This document shows, in pieces, positions 48,021 to 56,171 of a DNA stretch of 64,000 nucleotides. Numbering within the stretch: the first letter of the stretch is position 1; each line of letters starts with the position of its first letter. Origin of the DNA: Halanaerobium saccharolyticum (lineage in GTDB: Bacteria > Bacillota > Halanaerobiia > Halanaerobiales > Halanaerobiaceae); contig NZ_SNWX01000009.1 of assembly GCF_004362045.1 (NCBI RefSeq), positions 34,588 through 98,587 on the forward strand, read 5' to 3'. The position numbers were made by a program, and so were the translations under genes. Below the pieces are notes generated by a model. It was not told the origin of the DNA and did no database searches. It saw only the letters and a program-made list of their open reading frames with translations.

Positions 48021-48038
48021 TTTGAAAACATTTTCAAA
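48021..48038 (-). promoter_or_regulatory. LacI-type operator 2, immediately after the AEC stop codon
   Basis: TTTGAAAACATTTTCAAA, 18 bp, symmetrical except the centre. It lies about 290 bases upstream of the first operator, a spacing suited to looping or to roadblock of transcription entering from the AEC gene. Confidence 0.7.
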
Positions 48039-48965
48039 CTAAACAACCAGCCAGATAAATATCGGTAAAGTTAAGCCCATAAAAGCTATGGTGGCAAAAA
48101 TTGCTGCCGAGGCAAAATCACTTTTGTGGCCGTACTTTTCCATAATCACAGAAGAACTAGCAAAAACAGGCATTGCAGCTTCAATTGTCATAACTCCTCT
48201 CAATAAAGAAGAGATATCGAATAAACCCAATCCTAAAAAAACCAGCCCCGGAAAAAGTAATAACCTTAAAAATGAAAGTAGATAAATCTTCTTATTTCCC
48301 ATCACTTCCCCAAAACTGCTTTTAGCCAGCTGCAGCCCAATAAAAATCATGGCCAGCGGTACAGTAATCGCACCCACACTATCAGTAATATTGACCACTG
48401 ACTGTGGTAAGTTTAAACCACTAAATACGACGAGAAGACCCAGCAGCAGTCCAATAATTGGCGGAGAAAATATGTTGGCCAGAAAATGGCTTTCTGCATT
48501 CTGTCCGCTGTCTTTTAAAAGCCAGATGCCGACTGTCCATAAAATTAACTGCATCCCAAAATCATATAAAATTGCTAAAATCAACCCCTGCGCTCCAAAT
48601 AAAGCCAGGCAGATCGGGGCTCCTACAAAAATATTATTGCTGAAAACTGAGACAAAAGCAAACTCCTCCTGCTCTCTTCTGGAATAATTTAAACTGCGGG
48701 TTATAAAAATGATAATTGCGATTGAAAGTACCGTAATAAGTAAAGCCGAAAATGGGACGATTAAATACTGTCTAAACATACTTAGATCAAAATCTTTGAC
48801 AATATTTGTGAAAATCAAAGCGGGAAAAGCGATATCTATTGTCAGCTCAGCTATTCCATTCTCTGCTTCCTGCTTGATTTTCCCTGATTGATTTAAATAA
48901 TATCCCAGGGCTATTAAAACTATCATTAATAATAACTGCTCTAAAACTGGATAAAAATCTGTCAT
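48039..48965 (-). CDS. AEC-family transporter (auxin efflux carrier/malonate-type)
   Basis: 308 aa with ten predicted membrane helices in two halves. The start YPVLEQLLLMIVLIALGYYLNQSGK and the phrases ELTIDIAFPALIFTNIV and FVSVFSNNIFVGAPICLALFG are typical of family 2.A.69. Members move organic acids in exchange for other anions or protons; substrate not known. A uronate-related acid or a fermentation product is possible because of the neighbourhood. The ATG at 48965 follows AAAGGAG; the frame extends 11 codons further. The solitary gene lies between the glucuronidase and the degenerate ABC ATPase gene. Confidence 0.88.
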   Translation of the reverse strand: MTDFYPVLEQLLLMIVLIALGYYLNQSGKIKQEAENGIAELTIDIAFPALIFTNIVKDFDLSMFRQYLIVPFSALLITVLSIAIIIFITRSLNYSRREQEEFAFVSVFSNNIFVGAPICLALFGAQGLILAILYDFGMQLILWTVGIWLLKDSGQNAESHFLANIFSPPIIGLLLGLLVVFSGLNLPQSVVNITDSVGAITVPLAMIFIGLQLAKSSFGEVMGNKKIYLLSFLRLLLFPGLVFLGLGLFDISSLLRGVMTIEAAMPVFASSSVIMEKYGHKSDFASAAIFATIAFMGLTLPIFIWLVV

Positions 48966-49044
48966 TAAATAAACTCCTTTTTTCTTTCTCAAATTCAAAT
49001 TTATCTGAATTATAAAATTTGCTTTAATTTTTTCTAATAATCCA

Positions 49045-49845
49045 CTATCTCCCCATCAAAAGTAGAGCCAGCTCATTATATTCTATCTCCGAAACTTTTC
49101 TTGTTCCCTTATTTTGGCCTTCCTTTAGAACACTAACAAAATCTGAAACTGCAAAGACTTCTTCTATTTCTTTTGTAAAATAAATAATAGTAATCCCTTT
49201 TTGCTTCAATTTCTGCATAAAGTCGAAAAATATCTGCTTTTTCGCCGCCGGCAGCTCAATCACAGCCTGATCAATTAAAATAATCTCGGCTCCACAGGAT
49301 AGAGTTTTTAATAATTCTACCAGCTGTTTTTCTAAAGGACTCAATTTCAACATCTTCTGTTCGGGAGATAACTCTACTTCCAGCAGTTCCAGTAATTCTG
49401 CTGTTTTTTCGATCATTTTTTGATTATCTATTAATTTAAAGAATAAAATTTTTTTAAGCGGTTCTCTGCCAAAAAATATATTTTCAGCTATAGTCATCTC
49501 TGGAAAAACAGTTGATTTATTTTCTCCCTCTCCTTTTTTATTGAACTTAAAAATTCCCAGCGGATCTTTGTCTGGATTTACTGCTGAATATTGATTAAGT
49601 AAATATATTTGATCCTGATAAAGGTTTTTAATAGCTGAGGGTTTAAGAACTGTTCCCTGATAAATCAACTCTGCCTCTGGCTCAACCTTTTCCCCAACTA
49701 AAAAGTTCAGCAGCTGCTTTTTAAGCTGATCATTTTTAAATAAAATAGAGTGAATACTATTTTTTTGAACTTTTAAATTAAAATCTTTATTTTTAAGCTG
49801 CTCTTCAAACTTTAAATTTTTGATTTCTAAAATGTTTTGCTCCAT
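49045..49845 (-). CDS. ABC-ATPase-like protein with no P-loop, related to one half of sugar (RbsA/MglA-type) ATPases
   Basis: 266 aa. The order follows an RbsA/MglA ATPase half: ILEIKNLKF at the start; TIAENIFFGREPL followed by MIEKTAELLELLEVELSP; LSPLEKQLVELLKTLSCGAEIILID; and ITIIYFTKEIEEVFAVSDFVSVLKEGQ. The Walker A region reads HSILFKNDQLKKQLLNFLVG and lacks GxxGxGKS; the signature is LSPLEKQ rather than LSGGQQ; Walker B IILIDQAV has Gln where the catalytic Glu stands; the H-loop His (normally ISHK) is Phe-Thr-Lys. It is therefore probably unable to hydrolyse ATP. The reading frame is intact at normal length, so the protein is not simply decayed. The ATG at 49845 follows AGAGGTG. Function unknown; a structural or regulatory role in the glucuronate locus is a guess. 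Confidence 0.8.
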   Translation of the reverse strand: MEQNILEIKNLKFEEQLKNKDFNLKVQKNSIHSILFKNDQLKKQLLNFLVGEKVEPEAELIYQGTVLKPSAIKNLYQDQIYLLNQYSAVNPDKDPLGIFKFNKKGEGENKSTVFPEMTIAENIFFGREPLKKILFFKLIDNQKMIEKTAELLELLEVELSPEQKMLKLSPLEKQLVELLKTLSCGAEIILIDQAVIELPAAKKQIFFDFMQKLKQKGITIIYFTKEIEEVFAVSDFVSVLKEGQNKGTRKVSEIEYNELALLLMGR

Positions 49846-49962
49846 TATTTTCACCTCTGAGTTAACGCTTTTTTGATAGACTACAAAATTAATATACCAT
49901 ATATTTTTGTTAAGATGAAGTAGAGAGCCTAATTAATTTAAATTACTTCCTTAATTAAATGG

Positions 49963-49996
49963 AAAAAAGCCTGATCGGAAAGAGACCAGGCTTTTT
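49963..49996 (-). terminator. Terminator of uxuB
   Basis: AAAAAGCCTGaTC and GaCCAGGCTTTTT pair across a short loop, with T-runs on both sides. It is 17 bases past the uxuB stop codon. Confidence 0.82.
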
Positions 49997-50012
49997 AAAA
50001 GTTCAATTTGGC

Positions 50013-51632
50013 TTAAAGCAGATATTTATTTAAAGTAGCTCTGACTGCCCCTTTTTCGGCAATCATTTCCTTAAAGTAGCCTTCTATTTTTTCTCCCAGT
50101 CCTACTTCGTAAAGATCCAGGCCCATCAGCTTTTCGCTGCTTAAAATAGAATGCAGCTTGTCTCCCACGGAATCTGGATTACCAAACTCTATTTCCTCCA
50201 GCTGTGGTGTTAATTCATCTAACATTGGATCTGAGCTTAAGGGCATCTTGCTGCCCTGATCATCTACTGCCAGCAGATATCTCAACCAGCCTGCAATAGC
50301 AAGTGGTACTACCACTAAGTCGGCCGGATCTAAGTCATCAGCATCACGATAGGATTTAATTGTCTCACCAAGACGGATAGCTACCTTCTGTGAGGTATCT
50401 TTGGCTATTCTCTGTGGTGTATCCGGGATATAGGGATTAACCAGTCTTTCTTTTACTACCTCATCGATAAAAGCTTTAGGATCAAGTACTCCCGGATCTA
50501 CAACTACCGGCAGCCCTTCTTTGTAACCGATCTGTTCTACCAGGGCTCTGATTTCCTGATCTTCCATCTCTTCTGCAATCGAAGTGTGGCCTAAAAGACA
50601 GCCGTAAACTGCCATTGCTGTATGGAGTGGGTTAAGACAGGTTGTGACCTTCATGGTCTCTACCTGATTGACTGTATCCCGATCGGTATAGATTGCCCCG
50701 ACTTTATCTAGAGGTATTTTGCCATTGGGGAAACTATCTTCGATAACCAGATATTCCGGTGCTTCTGAGTTGACGAAGGCCGCTATTTCTGTACTTTTAT
50801 CTGTTTTAACAATCTCGGTGTTTTCAAAACCTAATTCTTTAAGTTTTTGCTGCACATCTGGAGCCGGTCCCGGTGTAATTTTATCAATCATTGACCAGGG
50901 GAATCCGACTTTGGATTCATCATTTAAATAAGCTAAAAATCCTTCTTCTACCAGCTCGTTTTCAACCCATTTTTTCGCTACAGTTAAGACTGCATCTTTA
51001 AGCTTCTGACCATTATGAGAGCAGTTATCCATACTGGCAAAAGCAAAGGGATAACTTCCTGCCTGATAACGTTCATAGGCTAAAGCTGTTACCTTGGCCA
51101 TCAGGTGGTTTAAGTTTCCTTCTGGTCCAGCTTTAAAATCTTCCAGAACAAAGGGGAAAAATTCGCCTTCCATATTATCCAGAGCATAACCTTTTTCGGT
51201 TACAGTAAAACTGGCCATTTTCAGGCTGGGTTTTCTAAAGATTTCTTTCAGTTCCTGCCAGTCCTCTTTAAACTGAGAATCTGCTTTTAAACCCTCTGTA
51301 ATACTGGCCAGCAGAGTTTTTTCTAACTTGCCGTCAGCAAACATTTTAACCACCAGACTTAAATTATCAGCCGGCTGATACACCTTATCTATAATCTCAT
51401 AGTCAAAGCCTTCTGCTGCTATAATACCTGTCTCTACTTCTCCCTCGTTGAGCAGTTCCTGCTGCAGCCGGGCAATAAAGGCTCTAAAGATATTACCTGC
51501 ACCAAAGTGGACCCATTCTGGATTTTCTTTTGTCTTATCGATCAAATTTTGATAATCGAATTGTGGTGGATTAATCCCTGCTTCTTCCCACTGAGCTTTA
51601 TCTTTGAGTTCTTCTTTTTTTAATTTCAGCAT
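50013..51632 (-). CDS. uxuB: Fructuronate reductase, mannitol-dehydrogenase family
   Basis: 539 aa. The N-terminal dinucleotide domain contains WVHFGAGNIFRAFIARL, the family NAD motif. The catalytic motif KVTTCLNPLHTAMAVYGCLLG (residues ~328-348) has the Lys, Asn and His of polyol-specific long-chain dehydrogenases. The C-terminal helical domain holds YIPDTPQRIAKDTSQKVAIRL. It should reduce D-fructuronate to D-mannonate with NADH, the step before mannonate dehydratase, whose gene lies directly upstream. The symbol is based on this pairing; mannitol dehydrogenase is the main alternative. GAAAGGAG precedes the ATG. Confidence 0.88.
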   Translation of the reverse strand: MLKLKKEELKDKAQWEEAGINPPQFDYQNLIDKTKENPEWVHFGAGNIFRAFIARLQQELLNEGEVETGIIAAEGFDYEIIDKVYQPADNLSLVVKMFADGKLEKTLLASITEGLKADSQFKEDWQELKEIFRKPSLKMASFTVTEKGYALDNMEGEFFPFVLEDFKAGPEGNLNHLMAKVTALAYERYQAGSYPFAFASMDNCSHNGQKLKDAVLTVAKKWVENELVEEGFLAYLNDESKVGFPWSMIDKITPGPAPDVQQKLKELGFENTEIVKTDKSTEIAAFVNSEAPEYLVIEDSFPNGKIPLDKVGAIYTDRDTVNQVETMKVTTCLNPLHTAMAVYGCLLGHTSIAEEMEDQEIRALVEQIGYKEGLPVVVDPGVLDPKAFIDEVVKERLVNPYIPDTPQRIAKDTSQKVAIRLGETIKSYRDADDLDPADLVVVPLAIAGWLRYLLAVDDQGSKMPLSSDPMLDELTPQLEEIEFGNPDSVGDKLHSILSSEKLMGLDLYEVGLGEKIEGYFKEMIAEKGAVRATLNKYLL

Positions 51633-51715
51633 TTTTGAGCTCCTTTCATTTTCTTCCTTTAAATTTCAATTTTAAAATAACCTTAAATTGCAATAATAAA
51701 TTGAACTAATTTCAA

Positions 51716-51760
51716 AAAGAATCCCCTACTTAAACTATCAAATTTAAAAGAGGATTCTTT
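51716..51760 (-). terminator. Hairpin between uxuA and uxuB
   Basis: AAAAAGAATCC (51716-51724 region) and GGATTCTTT (51752-51760) form a nine-pair stem with T-runs on the distal side in the minus direction (GGATTCTTTTTG). It may partly end transcription after uxuA, as uxuB is only 84 bases beyond. Confidence 0.6.
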
Positions 51761-51768
51761 ATTTTAAG

Positions 51769-52809
51769 CTATTTGCTGCTTTTTTTAATTGCTTCCCAGA
51801 GACCATTAATATAAGTTGCTCCTAAAGCACGATCATAAAGTCCATAACCCGGTTTACCTGTTTCTCCCCAGATCATGCGGCCGTGATCAGGACGCAGTGG
51901 TCCCTCAAAACCTACATCATGGTAGGCCTTCATTATTTCATAAATATCAAGTGAACCTTTTTCACTCAAGTGAGCTGATTCTTCAAAGCTTTCTTCTCCT
52001 GTGATCTTAACATTTCTGACATGAGCAAAATGAATTCTATCTCCAAATTCTCTGATTATCTCCGGAATGTTATTTTCAGGATTAACTCCCAGTGAACCAG
52101 AACAGAGATCAAGTCCATTTGCTGGAGAATCAACCAGATTTAGAAGTCTGCGCAGATTTTCTTTGCCAACTACAACTCGCGGCAGACCAAAAATAGACCA
52201 TGGTGGATCATCGGGATGGATTGCCATTTTGATATTTTCTTCTTCTGCTACCGGAATGATTGCTTTTAAGAAGTATTCCAGGTTATCCCAGAGATCTTCC
52301 TCATCAATTTCCTGATAAGCTGTCATTAAATCATTTAATTCATCTTTTGTATAACTTGTATCCCACCCGGGCAGATCAAGTTCTCCACTTAAAGGATCCA
52401 TTTTGTCTACTTCTTCTTTTTTGTAAATTAAAGCTTCTGAACCATCATCCAATTTGTGATCAAGCTCTGAGCGAGTCCAGTCAAAAACAGGCATAAAGTT
52501 ATAGGTTACTACTTCAATTCCCGCTTTCGCTAAATTTCTCAAGGTTTCTTTGTAGTTTTCAATATAGCGGTCCCGGGGCTCAACACCCATTTTAATTGCT
52601 TCAGGTACCGGTACACTTTCGATAGCTGTAATTTCAAGTCCAGCTGCTTCAACCTTATCATTTAATTCTTTGATTTTCTCATAAGGCCAGGCTTCTCCTG
52701 CTGGAATATCATAAATTGCTGTCACAATTCCCACCATACCAGGAATCTGTCTGATTTGTTCTAAAGTTACAGGGTCATCATCACCATACCAGCGAAAAGA
52801 TAGTTTCAT
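51769..52809 (-). CDS. uxuA: Mannonate dehydratase
   Basis: 346 aa. Dehydrates D-mannonate to 2-keto-3-deoxygluconate in glucuronate catabolism. The start [36 protein letters not shown] is the UxuA N-terminus. [48 protein letters not shown] and [14 protein letters not shown] supply the conserved metal-binding His, Cys and Asp residues. ATAGGAGTGA precedes the ATG. The upstream region is interrupted 72 bases before the start by an IS110-type element, which separates the gene from the operator at 54542. Confidence 0.95.
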   Translation of the reverse strand: MKLSFRWYGDDDPVTLEQIRQIPGMVGIVTAIYDIPAGEAWPYEKIKELNDKVEAAGLEITAIESVPVPEAIKMGVEPRDRYIENYKETLRNLAKAGIEVVTYNFMPVFDWTRSELDHKLDDGSEALIYKKEEVDKMDPLSGELDLPGWDTSYTKDELNDLMTAYQEIDEEDLWDNLEYFLKAIIPVAEEENIKMAIHPDDPPWSIFGLPRVVVGKENLRRLLNLVDSPANGLDLCSGSLGVNPENNIPEIIREFGDRIHFAHVRNVKITGEESFEESAHLSEKGSLDIYEIMKAYHDVGFEGPLRPDHGRMIWGETGKPGYGLYDRALGATYINGLWEAIKKSSK

Positions 52810-52899
52810 AAGATCACTCCTATTGTGTTATTATAGATTTTAGAAACTAATCAAACTAAATAATTTGTACTTCATTTTGCCTTTTGATATAATTTACCT

Positions 52900-53139
52900 G
52901 GGATGGAGTACATTGCGGCTCTTTTAAAAGAGTAACGCTCTAACATTGTGTACTCCGTTCCTTTTTGTTTTATAAATTTGTTTATAATGGGTGGATTGGG
53001 CTAGTTCACTCCTTGCGGCTCTGTCTATCTTATCAGAGTAACGCTTTTTAAAAGACTGCCATCCACCTGTTACTATCATCAGAGACGTCAAATAGGACGC
53101 TGCGAATCAACGCTAATCCAATAGGGCACGCCTGATGAT
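52900..53139 (+). ncRNA. Putative bridge-RNA region of the IS110 left end
   Basis: Three stem-loops follow one another ahead of the transposase gene. The first joins GGGATGGAGTACA (52900-52912) with TGTACTCCGTTCC (52949-52961). The second joins GGTGGAT (52990-52996) with ATCCACC (53061-53067). The third joins ATCATCAG (53075-53082) with CTGATGAT (53132-53139). Each has internal loops, and the first two share an apical motif TTGCGGCTCT...AGAGTAACGCT (52913/52930 and 53013/53035). ATAGGACG in the third internal loop (53092-53099) equals the right terminus of the element (54511-54518), as a donor guide would. IS110 elements are known to encode a two-loop guide RNA here; exact guides were not resolved. 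Confidence 0.6.
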
Positions 53140-53173
53140 AATTTAAATAAATCTAACTAAGGAGCTGATCATT

Positions 53174-54409
53174 GTGGAACAACTAAACTACGTATTTGTC
53201 GGTGTTGATACTCACAAAAACCAGCACACTGCCTGTGTATTAAGCTGTTTCCATGAAAATTTAGGTATAATTCAAACACCCAATAATCCAGCCCATTTTG
53301 AGAGTTTTATTCAGGATATTAATTCATCTAAATCTCCTGATAAAAAACTGGTCTTTGGACTGGAAGATACCCAGGGACTCGGTCATTCTCTAGCTCAGTG
53401 GCTCTTAGAACAGGGCTATACTGTTAAAGAAATTAACCCCGCTCTAACCAAAAGAGAAAGGCATCATAGTCCAAACCCTGATAAATCTGATGAAATTGAC
53501 GCTGAAGCCATTGCAAATGTATTAATAGTAGATTTCAATAAACTTCCTGATGCTATCTATGACGCTAATTTTAAGGCAATTAGACAGCTAAACAACCAGC
53601 GTCAAACTTTAGTTAAAGAACGAACTAAACTTAAAAACAGATTCCATAATACAATTCACCAGCAGTATCCTGAATACGAAAAATTTTTTAGTGATCCCTT
53701 TGGTAAAACTTCTATGGCTTTTTATGAAAAGTTCCCTCATCCCGCAGATCTTAAATACTATGGAGAAAGCAGGCTCCAGGATTTTCTAAATGATCAGGTC
53801 AAATCTATAGGTAATGATAAGGCTGCTACTATACTTTCTCTGGTAGATAAAGATAAACAGAAAACTGCGGATGCTGAAGCCAGAAATACTATCATCATAG
53901 GTATCATCAAGCAATTGAGATTGCTTTCTAAGTCACTTGAAAAAATCAATAGTCAACTTGAAAAAGCAGTTGAAAAGAGCCAGTATCAGCTGACAACTAT
54001 GCCTGGTATTGATTTTAAACTGGCCGCACTATTTATTTCCAATATCAAAAATATTGATAGATTTGAATCAGCCAGTAAGTTAGCACGTTACGCAGGCCTG
54101 GCACCTGTGGAGCACAGTTCTGGTACTTCTAAAAATATGAGTTACAAAAAATACGGCTGTCGTGATTTGAATCATGCTTTTCATTTACTTGCAGTCCAAC
54201 AAATTGGTATCAGCATCCATGGTAAGATTGAAAATCCTGTTTCCTACAAATACTACCAGAAAAAACTTCAAGAAGGTAAATCACAGAAAGTAGCCTTAAC
54301 CTGTCTTGAAAGACGTTTAGTTGATATCATATATGCCATGATGAGGGATAGATCTGCCTACAGATTACCAGAAAATATTGACTATGAGGTACTTGATAAA
54401 GCTGGCTAA
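53174..54409 (+). CDS. IS110-family transposase (DEDD recombinase)
   Basis: 411 aa. N-terminal DEDD domain: VFVGVDTHKNQHTACVL with the first Asp, FGLEDTQGLG with Glu, and NPDKSDEIDAEAIANVL with the Asp pair. The C-terminal Transposase_20 domain is TMPGIDFKLAALFISNIKNIDRFESASKLARYAGLAPVEHSSG with the catalytic Ser region, then KKYGCRDLNHAFHLLAV. The frame is intact, so the element may be active. A GTG start follows AAGGAG by ten bases. Together with the left-end RNA it would catalyse target-guided recombination. Confidence 0.93.
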   Translation: MEQLNYVFVGVDTHKNQHTACVLSCFHENLGIIQTPNNPAHFESFIQDINSSKSPDKKLVFGLEDTQGLGHSLAQWLLEQGYTVKEINPALTKRERHHSPNPDKSDEIDAEAIANVLIVDFNKLPDAIYDANFKAIRQLNNQRQTLVKERTKLKNRFHNTIHQQYPEYEKFFSDPFGKTSMAFYEKFPHPADLKYYGESRLQDFLNDQVKSIGNDKAATILSLVDKDKQKTADAEARNTIIIGIIKQLRLLSKSLEKINSQLEKAVEKSQYQLTTMPGIDFKLAALFISNIKNIDRFESASKLARYAGLAPVEHSSGTSKNMSYKKYGCRDLNHAFHLLAVQQIGISIHGKIENPVSYKYYQKKLQEGKSQKVALTCLERRLVDIIYAMMRDRSAYRLPENIDYEVLDKAG

Positions 54410-54541
54410 ATTAAGTTTTTAGTATTTTTCTAAAGACTAATATCTAATCCCTAGGTCTCCTTACGCTTAAAATCAATACCATTTTCTACCATGGAAATTT
54501 TTAACTTGACATAGGACGTCTTTTATTTGATTATTTAGTAA

Positions 54542-54559
54542 TTTGAAAGCGTTTTCAAA
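54542..54559 (-). promoter_or_regulatory. LacI-type operator 3, separated from uxuA by the IS element
   Basis: TTTGAAAGCGTTTTCAAA, 18 bp with the same ends as the operators at 47738 and 48021. It lies 18 bases outside the right border of the IS110 element. In the reconstructed uninserted sequence it would be about 90 bases upstream of uxuA, a normal distance for control. Confidence 0.7.
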
Positions 54560-54678
54560 AGTATTAAAAAAATCTTTTTCCTTTTAATCTCTTATATATT
54601 TAATTCGTCATCAAATTAAAAATTCCTGCATAAATTTAAAACTAAACAAAAAAAGATATAATAGACAATAAATTTAAA

Positions 54679-54720
54679 GAAGCTCAAACATAAATAAGCT
54701 TGAGCTAATGTTTGAGCTTC
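54679..54720 (-). terminator. Terminator of the rplI transcript
   Basis: GAAGCTCAAACAT and ATGTTTGAGCTTC form a perfect 13-bp stem; on the minus strand TTTAAATTTATTG follows. It lies just past the rplI stop codon (54730). Confidence 0.8.
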
Positions 54721-54729
54721 ATATTTTAT

Positions 54730-55173
54730 TTACTTTTCTTTTATATTAATCTTTAAATTAGCTGATATATCATCATATAATTTTACTTCTACAGTATGCA
54801 TACCTAAAGACTTAATAGAATCATCAAGTTCAAGCTTCCGCTTATCAATATCATAACCTTTAGCGGCGGCTGCTTCGGCAATATCTTTGGTATTTACTGA
54901 GCCAAATAATCTACCGTTATCTCCGGCCTTAACTTTGATTACAAATTTTTCTGATTCTAATTTAGATTTCAACTTTTGAGCATCTTCTCTTTTTTCAGAT
55001 TCCAGGCGATTTTTCTTTGCTTCTTTTTCTTTTAATTCTTTAATTTTCTGCTGTGTTGCTTCTACTGCCAGGCCGCGCGGCATTAAATAATTGCGGGCAT
55101 AACCATCAGCTGCCTCTACAACATCACCTTTAGAACCCAATTTTTTAACATCTTCTGTTAATACTACTTTCAT
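54730..55173 (-). CDS. rplI: 50S ribosomal protein L9
   Basis: 147 aa. The N-terminal RNA-binding domain has the complete signature (GDVVEAADGYARNYLMPRGLAVEAT). A charged central helix (residues ~45-80) links to the C-terminal domain, which starts FVIKVKAGDNGRLFGSVNTKDIAEAAA. It binds domain V of 23S rRNA. GAGGAGG precedes the ATG. It is the last gene of the rpsF-ssb-rpsR-yybS-rplI order. Confidence 0.97.
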   Translation of the reverse strand: MKVVLTEDVKKLGSKGDVVEAADGYARNYLMPRGLAVEATQQKIKELKEKEAKKNRLESEKREDAQKLKSKLESEKFVIKVKAGDNGRLFGSVNTKDIAEAAAAKGYDIDKRKLELDDSIKSLGMHTVEVKLYDDISANLKINIKEK

Positions 55174-55196
55174 AATTTTTTACCTCCTCAGTCATT

Positions 55197-56081
55197 TTAA
55201 CCAGGTTGATTGGTCTGCTTTCTGAAATTAAACCACATATCCAATAATCCCATTAAAACAAGGATAATTGGAACAGGTGGAAAAATAAAAATTAAAAAAA
55301 TCAAAAAAGATTTAAGTAAAAAAGAACTGCTTTTTTGCGACAAATAATACATTAAAACTGCAAAGCCCTGTAGAAATGCCAGGAAAAACATAAAAATATT
55401 GATATTCAAAAAAATCGGATTCGAAGTTAACAAAAGAGAAATCACAATCAAAGGTGAAACTATCCAGCGGGGAAAATACCAGTTACTGACCGCTTTATAT
55501 AATTCTATATTTAAGCCTTTTCTTCTCAAATACCAGGCTGAAACATAATAATTTAAAATACCGGTTATACTTGCAGAAATAGCGAGCAGGGCTGGAAAAA
55601 TCATTCTAATTAAACTCATCTGGGCCGTAATTAGCTGTTCCACAGACTGCTGATCAAATTCGCTGCTTAAACTCTCTACTGCCTGCTGCAGGAGAGTTTG
55701 ATAATTTAAATTGAGCATTCCCGAAGAAACATAAAATATCAGGCCCTGTGAAATTATTACTGTAATCACAGCTATAATTATCGTTTTTAAAGGAGATACT
55801 CTCTCTTTAATCACATTACCAATTACAAAACCCACCAGTCCAAAACCAATTACAGTCATCAAACCCATAACAGTTCCAAATAATAATCCGTTTATTAAAG
55901 CAGCTATCACAATTACTCCAATTACACTACTGCTTTCTTTTTTCTGAACAAGATATACTATTGGGACCGGCCAGAGTATCATAACTGCCATCGATAAAAA
56001 CGGAATAAAATAATTTACTGCAGTCAGTAAAATTATGTAGGCCAGAGTTCTAATACTGTCTTTATATCTTCTAATATCCAT
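55197..56081 (-). CDS. YybS-family (DUF2232) membrane protein
   Basis: 294 aa with about eight predicted membrane helices (for example IILLTAVNYFIPFLSMAVMILWPVPIVYLV and LIVISLLLTSNPIFLNINIFMFFLAFLQGFAVLMYYLS). The position between rpsR and rplI is the well-known place of yybS in Firmicutes. Role unknown, perhaps an energy-coupling S-component-like or structural membrane protein. The ATG is preceded by a weak GAGGTGA. A short tail is KQTNQPG. Confidence 0.85.
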   Translation of the reverse strand: MDIRRYKDSIRTLAYIILLTAVNYFIPFLSMAVMILWPVPIVYLVQKKESSSVIGVIVIAALINGLLFGTVMGLMTVIGFGLVGFVIGNVIKERVSPLKTIIIAVITVIISQGLIFYVSSGMLNLNYQTLLQQAVESLSSEFDQQSVEQLITAQMSLIRMIFPALLAISASITGILNYYVSAWYLRRKGLNIELYKAVSNWYFPRWIVSPLIVISLLLTSNPIFLNINIFMFFLAFLQGFAVLMYYLSQKSSSFLLKSFLIFLIFIFPPVPIILVLMGLLDMWFNFRKQTNQPG

Positions 56082-56171
56082 TTAATTTATCACCTCATCT
56101 ACCGACAAAAATGACAGCTATTATTAAAGAAAGGAGGCGCCATCATAGATTTTGCCTCCCCAATTAAATAC

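Larger units (their letters stand above)
52881..54524 (+). mobile_element. IS110-family insertion sequence
   Basis: The element holds one DEDD transposase gene preceded by a 290-base structured left end and followed by about 110 bases. CTTTT occurs at both proposed borders (52881-52885 and 54520-54524), which fits the tiny core shared by IS110 elements with no terminal inverted repeats. Joining the two ends brings TTGACA (54506-54511) and TATAAT (52887-52892) 15 bases apart, a promoter-like junction as known for IS110 circles. Total about 1.64 kb. Borders are inferred from these facts and could shift by a few bases. It is inserted in the leader region of uxuA, in the opposite orientation to that gene. 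Confidence 0.75.

Noticed and set aside
47814..48068. 84-codon plus-strand frame over the glucuronidase/AEC spacer
   Set aside because: AT-rich, highly hydrophobic by chance, runs through the terminator hairpin and operator 2; no ribosome binding site.
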